From a bacterium (GTDB lineage Bacteria > UBA9089 > UBA9088): 5,372 nucleotides of DNA. The position numbers and the translations under genes were made by a program. Every line of letters starts with the position of its first letter. Within the stretch, counting starts at the first letter, position 1. A model generated the notes under the pieces. The model made no database searches. It saw nothing but the letters and a program-made list of their open reading frames with translations, and had not been told where the DNA came from. The DNA lies in NCBI GenBank assembly GCA_003498085.1, contig DNCM01000095.1, positions 1-5,372 on the forward strand. Direction: 5' to 3'. Below are positions 1 through 5,372 of the stretch, in pieces.

Positions 1-681
1 TTCGGGCAACAACTTGGCTTTTGAAAGGCTTTTGTATTCAGACATCTTAAGATAGGTAGGTGCTAATGGAATAGTTAAGACAAGAATGATGAAATTAATA
101 CCAACTAGCACTGTAAAAATCTTTCCCTTTAGTTTAAGCCAGATCAAAAAAACAACAAAGAATGCAATTACTGCGATAGTCGGTATGAGTTTAGTTGGAT
201 GGATAAAGAACATCAGACATAGTGCAAGAACACCTCCAATAGCTGAACCGAAAAGATTGGCAAAATATAGTTGATGAACCCTTTCTGCAAAATACATAAA
301 AGCCAATCCAATGGCCCCTGCCCCAAAGACGAATGGTAGGAACAATAGTCCACAAACAAGAAGGAGTGGCAAGATTTGGCTAAAATCTACGACAAGGAGA
401 TATGGTTCGAATGGTATGAACCTAAGGACCTGGATTGAAAGAATCATAGAGACTGAGCATGCAAAAAGAAATAAAAAGAAGAAAACAGAAAATTGCCTGA
501 TAAATCTCTCTCTAAAGATAGATAAGAAAACACCACTTGCCCCAAATCCCAAGAGGCTTAAACTTATTATCATAAAGGCAAAGTGATACCATTGAATAAA
601 AGAAAGGATCCTCATTAAGGCTAGTTGATAAGCAATGAGTGCGGTTGAGATCAAACATATGCCAAGATTAAGGAATATCAT
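1..681 (-). CDS. Membrane N-terminal part of a spermidine-synthase-like protein (3' end beyond window)
   Basis: Partial gene: 227 codons are open from the ATG at 681 to the first base of the window. The visible protein is very hydrophobic, with about seven predicted membrane segments (residues about 2-24, 32-55, 66-86, 103-128, 140-160, 167-185 and 188-207). Family hallmarks seen are a first helix ending in LMRILS, then WYHFAFMIISLSLLGFGASG (residues 31-50), the loop HQLYFANLFGSAIGG (136-150), and SEYKSLSKAKLLP (214-226) just after the last helix. This pattern matches the membrane portion of large bacterial spermidine-synthase-like proteins, which carry a soluble aminopropyltransferase/methyltransferase-fold domain after the membrane part. 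That domain is not visible, so true polyamine synthesis cannot be claimed. The ATG overlaps the pcm stop as ATGA, preceded by a purine-rich AGAGAAAAAAA, which suggests coupled translation. This gene is not covered by any complete ORF because it runs off the edge. The alternative is another multi-pass transporter-like protein, but the motif set makes that less likely. Confidence 0.82.
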   Translation of the reverse strand, partial: MIFLNLGICLISTALIAYQLALMRILSFIQWYHFAFMIISLSLLGFGASGVFLSIFRERFIRQFSVFFFLFLFACSVSMILSIQVLRFIPFEPYLLVVDFSQILPLLLVCGLLFLPFVFGAGAIGLAFMYFAERVHQLYFANLFGSAIGGVLALCLMFFIHPTKLIPTIAVIAFFVVFLIWLKLKGKIFTVLVGINFIILVLTIPLAPTYLKMSEYKSLSKAKLLPE

Positions 682-689
682 TTTTTTTC
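678..689 (-). promoter_or_regulatory. ATGA overlap with A8 slippery run, pcm to membrane protein
   Basis: The mRNA reads GAA AAA AAA TGA in the pcm frame, with the downstream ATG starting one base before TGA. The eight consecutive A (688-681) contain A_AAA_AAA in the phase required for -1 ribosomal frameshifting. They are also long enough for transcriptional slippage. A -1 shift skips the stop and enters the downstream frame at its ATG. The overlap itself is certain; frameshifting is a hypothesis, since I see no clear upstream stimulator or downstream hairpin. Confidence 0.5.
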
Positions 690-1376
690 TCTTACAAGAG
701 GAACAAACCTAACAGGCAAAACATTCCTACATCGGATTTTACCATCTTTCTTTTCAATAACCATCAAATTCTGCACCTGAAATTGATGCCCAACAGGGAT
801 GACCATCTTCCCCCCTTCATTAAGTTGCCTTATGAGTGGTGGTGGAACATGTTCGGCCGCTGCCGTAACTATGATAGCATCAAATGGAGCGAATTTCTTC
901 CAGCCATAATATCCATCTGCGTTTTTAACGGCGATATTTTTATAACCAAGTTGCAAAAAGCGCTTCCTTACACTTTTTGCAAGTTCAGGTATAATCTCAA
1001 TCGTATAGACAGAATCTGTTATCTCGGCAAGTATGGCCGCCTGATACCCAGACCCAGCTCCAATCTCCAAAACCTTTTCTCCCTTTGTTATATCGGCAAG
1101 CTCTGTCATGAGTGCTACGATGTAAGGCTGTGAGATGGTTTGTCCATGTCCAATTGGAAGTGGATAGTCGTTATAGGCCTCTCTACGATATTTCTCTGGG
1201 ACAAACTCATGCCGTGGGACTTTACGCATTGCAGAAAGAACAGTTTCTGATTTTATACCACGAGCTTCAATCTGGTATTTCACCATCTTTTCTCGTAAAA
1301 TCTCAAACTTTGGTTGGAAAAAAAGGAGGGTGTTAGTGCCAATTCCCGCAATAGATAATATCCAAATTACCTTCAT
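678..1376 (-). CDS. pcm: Protein-L-isoaspartate O-methyltransferase with hydrophobic N-terminus
   Basis: A 232-residue protein of the Pcm/PIMT family. These enzymes transfer a methyl group from S-adenosylmethionine to the abnormal isoaspartyl carboxyl in aged proteins and so start its repair to aspartate. Seen: MVKYQIEARGI (31-41), the substrate-side motif GHGQTISQPYIVALMTE (76-92 region), SAM motif I KVLEIGAGSGYQAA (101-114), ADGYYGW (153-159), FDAIIVTAAAEHVPPPL (165-181), LNEGGKMVIPVG (185-196) and the C-terminal VRFVPLV (222-228). The catalytic core is complete. Odd: residues 1-30 precede the usual Pcm start and include a hydrophobic stretch (about 3-20, after K2) that looks like a signal peptide or membrane anchor with no lipobox. 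The chosen ATG lies two bases after the dinG stop but has no well-spaced ribosome site. The in-frame ATG at 1286 (residue 31) follows ACGAGAAAAG and would give a 202-residue enzyme without the anchor. The stop overlaps the next gene as ATGA. Function is sure; the start is moderately sure. Confidence 0.95.
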   Translation of the reverse strand: MKVIWILSIAGIGTNTLLFFQPKFEILREKMVKYQIEARGIKSETVLSAMRKVPRHEFVPEKYRREAYNDYPLPIGHGQTISQPYIVALMTELADITKGEKVLEIGAGSGYQAAILAEITDSVYTIEIIPELAKSVRKRFLQLGYKNIAVKNADGYYGWKKFAPFDAIIVTAAAEHVPPPLIRQLNEGGKMVIPVGHQFQVQNLMVIEKKDGKIRCRNVLPVRFVPLVREKK

Positions 1377-1405
1377 CTTTATAATGATAACTTTTCCTTT
1401 TTCCC
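1377..1405 (-). promoter_or_regulatory. Purine-rich stretch and stop/start junction, dinG to pcm
   Basis: The last codons of dinG contain GGGAAAAAGGAAAAG (1405-1391), a good Shine-Dalgarno-like run. Its AAAGGA core ends 18 bases before the pcm ATG at 1376, which is further than usual. The dinG TAA (1381-1379) is followed by AG and then ATG, so termination followed by re-initiation is the likeliest route to Pcm. A non-standard ATT in frame at 1385 would sit nine bases from AAAGGA, but that start codon is very rare. Confidence 0.4.
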
Positions 1406-3361
1406 TGCAAAAAAGCCCTTTATTTCATTAAGACTCTTAATATATCTACACTCGGGAAGGCTACTTATAAAACTTTTTCCATAGGTTTTAGTTTTAAGCC
1501 TAGGATCAAGGACAGCAACCATCCCAATATCCTCTTTCGTCCTTATAAGCCTTCCAAAGCCCTGCCTAAACATACTGATTGCTTGAGGCATTTGGTAATG
1601 GATGAATGGGTTTTTGTTTTTTGAGACCAAAAGCTCCATCTTTGCCTCAACGATTGGCTCTTCTGGAGGTGCAAATGGAAGTTTTGTGATAACTACACAT
1701 TCCAATGCACTGCCTGGTACATCGACACCCTGCCAGAATGTACTTGTTCCAAAAAGGATTGAATTTTCGTTCTTCATGAATTCACCAAGGAGCCTATACC
1801 TTGGAAGGTCTCCCTGCCGCAAGATATTCAAGTCACTAAATTCTTCCCTGATGCGGTCAAATGCCATATCCATCATCTCATAACTTGTAAAAAGGACAAA
1901 GGTCCTCCCCATCATTAGGGAGATTATCCTTTTGATCTCCTCAATCACCCCTTTCTGATATGCAGAGGGTTCAAGCCTTGGGTCAGGCATACCGCCTGAA
2001 ATGTATAGACAGCTGTTGTTTTTGTAGTCGAATGGTGAGCCCAAGATAAGCTCATCTGCATCATCTATTCCAAGATTCTCCTTTATGAAACTAAAACTTC
2101 CATTCCCTGCAAGTGTTGCAGATGTGAACACAATTGGCTTTATCTCATCCAAAACTTTTTTTCTAAATTCCTCCGATATATCCACTGGTGCAGTACATAG
2201 ACTGTACTTCGTGTACCTTGGTCTGTTCAATATCTCAACCCAATAGACATATCCATCGAGACTCTGATTGATGATGCTTTCAAGACCTATATTTATCTCC
2301 ATCGCCTTTATAGCAAAATAAAGAGTCTCCTTTCTTTCTTCTTCAGTCTTTGCATCATCTGAAAGACTAGAAAATAATGAAGAAATATTGGACAAAGGCT
2401 CTTTTAGATGATTGAATATAATGTTTTTGCTCCTTATCCTCTGAGTTTTGGAGTCCATGCCAAATTTTAAGATAAGTTCTTCAAAAAAGGATGCGTGGGC
2501 AAGTCTTGCCTCATGCAGTTTCTTCTCAATCTCATCTCTTGTCTTCTCATTTAAGTTGCTTATCCTCAACAAGGATCCCTTTTTTGATTGGGGATTAAAT
2601 ATGGAGTCAAGGAAGTATTTTATCTTAAAATTGCTTATCTCTATACCTAAGTATGATGTTGCCACCCCTTCTAGTGTATGGGCCTCATCGAAGATAACGG
2701 CATCAAAATTTGGCAAAACACTACCATAGGATGCTATGTTGGCAAAGAATAAATGGTGGTTGCAAACTAAGATTTGGGACTTTGCCTCCTTAATTCTTGC
2801 CTTATAGAAGAAGCACTCACTCCTATATGGACACCTCTTTCCTAAGCAGAGCTCTTGCTCCCTGCACACCTTATCCCAAGCACTATCGCTTGGTTCAAAT
2901 TCTAAGTCCTGAATTATCCCTGTCTCTGTCTTTTTACTCCATTTTCTTATTTTTGTAATCTCACCCTCCTCTTTTTCTTCAAATATGTTGTATGTAAAAC
3001 ATTGACTAAGCCTTCTTAAGCAAAGATAATTCTGACTACCTAAACACAGGCTATATTTAAAATCAATATCGAGTATATCTTTAAGGAATGGGAGGTCTTT
3101 TCTGACAAGCTGTTCCTGAAGGGTCTTTGTAAATGTTGAAACAACTACCCTTTTTTCGTATTTAACTGCCCATTCGATGAATGGAACAAGATATGCAAGG
3201 CTTTTTCCAACGCCACAACCTGCCTCAACCAAAAGATGTCTTTCTGAGTATATCGCCTTCTTTATAGCATCTGCCATAGTGATCTGCTGGGTCCTCTCTT
3301 CGAAATTTGCAAGATGCTTAGAAATCAACCCACCACTTTTGAAGACATTGTCCAAATTCAT
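1379..3361 (-). CDS. dinG: DinG/XPD-family ATP-dependent DNA helicase with Fe-S cluster
   Basis: A 660-residue superfamily 2 helicase. DinG-type enzymes unwind DNA 5' to 3', including forked, D-loop and R-loop substrates, and help resolve replication or damage intermediates in the cytoplasm. Seen in order: Q-motif-like ERTQQITMADAI (21-32), Walker A EAGCGVGKS (46-54), motif Ia VVVSTFTKTLQEQL (72-85), GSQNYLC (108-114), a cysteine-rich insert with C166, C172, C177 and C183, the DEAH box (225-228), TSATL (413-417), GSPF (441-444), GTSTFWQGVDVPG (538-550) and motif VI QGFGRLIR (600-607). The four Fe-S ligands are most likely C114, C172, C177 and C183, because the x4 and x5 spacing matches DinG. 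There is no N-terminal exonuclease domain as in Firmicute DinG, so it resembles the DinG/YoaA type. The Walker A is slightly atypical, with C49 where T is usual. The ATG overlaps the upstream NTPase stop as ATGA, with a weak GGGA four bases upstream. The frame is intact and all motifs are present, so it should be active. DinG versus YoaA cannot be separated here. Confidence 0.93.
   Translation of the reverse strand: MNLDNVFKSGGLISKHLANFEERTQQITMADAIKKAIYSERHLLVEAGCGVGKSLAYLVPFIEWAVKYEKRVVVSTFTKTLQEQLVRKDLPFLKDILDIDFKYSLCLGSQNYLCLRRLSQCFTYNIFEEKEEGEITKIRKWSKKTETGIIQDLEFEPSDSAWDKVCREQELCLGKRCPYRSECFFYKARIKEAKSQILVCNHHLFFANIASYGSVLPNFDAVIFDEAHTLEGVATSYLGIEISNFKIKYFLDSIFNPQSKKGSLLRISNLNEKTRDEIEKKLHEARLAHASFFEELILKFGMDSKTQRIRSKNIIFNHLKEPLSNISSLFSSLSDDAKTEEERKETLYFAIKAMEINIGLESIINQSLDGYVYWVEILNRPRYTKYSLCTAPVDISEEFRKKVLDEIKPIVFTSATLAGNGSFSFIKENLGIDDADELILGSPFDYKNNSCLYISGGMPDPRLEPSAYQKGVIEEIKRIISLMMGRTFVLFTSYEMMDMAFDRIREEFSDLNILRQGDLPRYRLLGEFMKNENSILFGTSTFWQGVDVPGSALECVVITKLPFAPPEEPIVEAKMELLVSKNKNPFIHYQMPQAISMFRQGFGRLIRTKEDIGMVAVLDPRLKTKTYGKSFISSLPECRYIKSLNEIKGFFAGKKEKLSL
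3358..3361 (-). promoter_or_regulatory. ATGA stop/start overlap, STAND NTPase to dinG
   Basis: The dinG ATG (3361-3359) and the NTPase TGA (3360-3358) share bases. Only a weak ribosome site (GGGA at 3369-3366, four bases before ATG) is present, so dinG is probably translated largely by ribosomes finishing the upstream gene. This ties the amount of helicase to the STAND protein. Confidence 0.75.
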
Positions 3362-5372
3362 TCCATCCCAAGAAGGCTAAATGCCTCCTCCTCCACTGCT
3401 TTATACTTCATTCCATTCGCCTTATTGTAGGCAGATTTGGCATATTCCCTTGCTTTCTCTTTATCTCCTTGGGCAAGATAAGTTTTGGCAAGGATTAGGT
3501 CTGCCTCGGGTTCATAGAGCTTAAAGCCTGTATGGGTTATGAGTTTTAAGGCATCGGTTGCTTTGCAGATGGCATCTTTATATTTTTTCATATCTAAATC
3601 CAGCCTGCCAAATTCGAGAAAGGCTTCGATTTCAAGTTCTGGCATACCAACCTTTCTTGCAATCTCAAGGCTAGACTTAAGATGAGCCTCTGCTTCCTGA
3701 TGGTTTCCTTTTATTCTTTCTATTGCACCCAGCAATCGGTGACATTTTGAAAAGTCATTTATAAGATATCTTTCACAAATCTTAAGGTTTTGTCTGGTAA
3801 GTTCAAATGCCTCATCAATTCTCTTGGTTGATATAAGAAAGTCAGCATAGAAAACTCCTGCTCCGCTACAGAGCCGATAACCCATAATCTTTCTCCAAAG
3901 TTCATCTGCCTGCTTAAACCATTCTTCTGCCTCTTTGTTTTTGCCTAAAAGATAAAGTATCCAGGCAAAAGAGGCCTTTGAATCTATAATAAATACACTA
4001 GACTTTGCCTTTTCCGCCATTTCAAGTGCCTTTTGGGCACTTTCAAGCCCATGCTCAATCGCACCTGTTCTAAACTGAAGGTCAGATAAGTTTTGATAAT
4101 CCGCAGAGGCGTTTTTCCAGTCTTCTGCTTCAATTGTCATCTGGATAGCGGTCAAAAATGGTTTTTCTGCCTCTTTTGGCTTGCCTATAGAAAGAAGTGC
4201 CAGTCCTGCTGAATTGAGGAGCCAGCTTTTATCTTCTTTTTTACTTACAAGTGGCATCTGTGAAAGATCACCATTTGGGAAGAAGCCTCTTGCAAGAGAA
4301 AGATCAGTCTCCCATGCACCAAGTTTGTGGGTAATAAAAGACTCTTTCCACCTATCAATTTTCTTCCTATAGACATTATAAAACACCTCATCATAGAGCC
4401 CAGCAGAACATCCATGGTAGACCTGCTCAAAAAGTGGTTGCATCTCTTCTAATGTTTTAGGTCTACTTGGTGCAATCCTTCCAAAGTATTCATAGATTGC
4501 CTTATGGCAAGCCTTCTTTTCTTCTTCATAAAATATAGATTCAAAGTAGCCTTTAATCAATGGATGTGTGGCATAGGTATTATCAGAGCCTTTTGAGATA
4601 AGCCTTCTTTTGCATAAATCGTCCACCATTCGATAGAAATAGAAAGGTTTCATTTCTATCCTTGGAAGGAATATCTCATCAAATTCCCTTTCTCCCACTG
4701 CTTGTCTAAAGAGTGAGAAGAATTTCATAAATTGCCTTTGTTTTTCATTTAGTTGTTCATCATACCATAGAAGTATCCTATGTGCCTTTCTTCCTACCTC
4801 TTTATCAGAATAAAATGGTGGTATCTCCTTTGCCCTCTTAATATCACCACCTTTTCCAAGATAGCGCGCTAAAAGAACTAAGCTCAATGTATGTCCTCTA
4901 AATTCTTCCCAAACCTCATCTATTTCATCAGGGCTTCCCATAACTCCAATCTTTTGGAACAATAGCCTTGTATCCTCTTTTGATAATTCATCAACTCCAC
5001 AACTTTGATAACTTGAAAATGTTTCAATATCTCTCATGGGAAATCTTGTAGTTATCAAACATAACCCTTTAAAATGAGAATCAGCGATGTATCTTAAAAT
5101 CTCTTGGAAATCCCTATCCTTCATCGCTCCAAATTCTTCTTTTTCATCCTTTTGCATCTCCTCTAATCCATCCAAGATAATTAAAAATTCTTTCTCTGTA
5201 ATGAATTCCTTTATTCTTTCTGCCTTCTGCCATGAGGTTTTCACCTCGCTTAAATCGACTCTTCCTTGAGCTAAATATCTTAACAATTCTTCTAAAAACC
5301 TATCTAAATATGGATTCCTATAAAATCCCCACCAGAATATACCATCAGGTTGGATGTTGTTCTCTTTTAAGC
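3358..5372 (-). CDS. STAND/NB-ARC-like NTPase with C-terminal TPR repeats (5' end beyond window)
   Basis: Partial gene: the frame is open through the right edge, giving 670 visible residues; numbers here count from the first visible full codon. STAND proteins are ATP-driven switches that sense a signal with C-terminal repeats, oligomerise and trigger an N-terminal effector. Seen: GIFWWGFYRN (10-19), typical just after the P-loop region; Walker B FLIILDGLE (62-70); the sensor-like LITTR (105-109); GHTLSLVLLARYLG (159-172), equivalent to the GLPLAL motif but without its proline; a winged-helix stretch ending in THPLIKGYF (268-276), the position of the MHD histidine. From about 380 to the end there are seven TPR-like helix pairs, for example GLALLSIGKPKEAEKPFLTA, LLGKNKEAEEWFKQA and YLAQGDKEKAREYAKSAY. 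The P-loop and N-terminal effector lie outside the window, so the output (transcription, death effector, other) is unknown. It is the first visible gene of the unit and overlaps dinG by four bases. An AfsR/MalT-like regulator or an Avs-type defence protein are both possible. Confidence 0.88.
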   Translation of the reverse strand, partial: LKENNIQPDGIFWWGFYRNPYLDRFLEELLRYLAQGRVDLSEVKTSWQKAERIKEFITEKEFLIILDGLEEMQKDEKEEFGAMKDRDFQEILRYIADSHFKGLCLITTRFPMRDIETFSSYQSCGVDELSKEDTRLLFQKIGVMGSPDEIDEVWEEFRGHTLSLVLLARYLGKGGDIKRAKEIPPFYSDKEVGRKAHRILLWYDEQLNEKQRQFMKFFSLFRQAVGEREFDEIFLPRIEMKPFYFYRMVDDLCKRRLISKGSDNTYATHPLIKGYFESIFYEEEKKACHKAIYEYFGRIAPSRPKTLEEMQPLFEQVYHGCSAGLYDEVFYNVYRKKIDRWKESFITHKLGAWETDLSLARGFFPNGDLSQMPLVSKKEDKSWLLNSAGLALLSIGKPKEAEKPFLTAIQMTIEAEDWKNASADYQNLSDLQFRTGAIEHGLESAQKALEMAEKAKSSVFIIDSKASFAWILYLLGKNKEAEEWFKQADELWRKIMGYRLCSGAGVFYADFLISTKRIDEAFELTRQNLKICERYLINDFSKCHRLLGAIERIKGNHQEAEAHLKSSLEIARKVGMPELEIEAFLEFGRLDLDMKKYKDAICKATDALKLITHTGFKLYEPEADLILAKTYLAQGDKEKAREYAKSAYNKANGMKYKAVEEEAFSLLGME

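Noticed and set aside
86..586. Two plus-strand open frames (86-274 and 311-586)
   Set aside because: They lie opposite the clearly recognisable membrane protein on the minus strand and encode no recognisable domain; they are shadow frames.
678..681. Sequencing indel in the A run having split one real fused gene
   Set aside because: The ATGA overlap is a standard operon junction, and both proteins are full at this boundary: Pcm ends at its usual C-terminus and the membrane protein begins with a proper first helix. A one-base error cannot be fully excluded without reads.
681..688. T8 run on the plus strand as a transcription terminator
   Set aside because: No GC-rich hairpin precedes it, no plus-strand gene leads into it, and it lies inside the overlap of two minus-strand genes.
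783..1336. Plus-strand open frames opposite pcm
   Set aside because: They are antisense to well-conserved Pcm motifs, and their translations show no family features.
1379..3361. DinG as the helicase of a type IV CRISPR system
   Set aside because: No Csf/Cas genes or repeat-spacer array are visible, and the protein has the ordinary chromosomal DinG/YoaA layout with an Fe-S insert.
3370..4230. Internal DNA repeats in the TPR region
   Set aside because: The periodicity is at the protein level (TPR helix pairs); I see no near-identical tandem DNA repeats.
5284..5286. TTG at 5286 as the start of the STAND-TPR gene
   Set aside because: The same frame stays open to the right edge and upstream codons encode conserved family sequence (GIFWWGFYRN, NPYLDRFLEE), so the true start is outside the window.

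Overview
The window is fully packed with four genes, all on the minus strand and transcribed from right to left. In transcription order they are: the C-terminal part of a STAND (NB-ARC-like) NTPase with TPR repeats (5' end beyond the right edge), a complete DinG/XPD-family iron-sulfur DNA helicase, a complete protein-L-isoaspartate O-methyltransferase (Pcm) with an unusual hydrophobic N-terminus, and the membrane-embedded N-terminal part of a spermidine-synthase-like protein (3' end beyond the left edge). Only two bases (1377-1378) lie outside coding sequence, so there is no room for an internal promoter-bearing spacer, terminator or RNA gene. Promoter and terminator must be outside the window.

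Layout and coupling: the NTPase stop overlaps the dinG start as ATGA (3361-3358). The dinG stop TAA is two bases before the pcm ATG. The pcm stop overlaps the membrane-protein start as ATGA (681-678). This strongly suggests one polycistronic unit with translational coupling. The last junction also carries a run of eight A in the mRNA, in the phase expected of an A_AAA_AAA slippery heptamer. A -1 shift, or one extra A in the transcript, would fuse Pcm directly to the membrane protein.

Organism: a bacterium with fairly AT-rich DNA (by eye about 40% GC), AGA/AGG-rich arginine codons and frequent ATA, with tightly packed overlapping genes. Large STAND-TPR proteins and multi-pass spermidine-synthase-like proteins are familiar from environmental, often uncultivated lineages (for example Nitrospirota, Planctomycetota, Omnitrophota-like or deltaproteobacterial-type genomes). 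I cannot assign a phylum from this sequence.

How the genes might work together: each family is individually known. What deserves attention is the combination of a signal-sensing STAND ATPase, a DNA-repair-type helicase, a protein-repair methyltransferase that may be membrane anchored, and a membrane aminopropyltransferase-like enzyme. A stress, damage or defence theme is possible but is inference. The deciding parts (the STAND N-terminal effector domain and P-loop, and the soluble domain of the spermidine-synthase-like protein) are outside the window.
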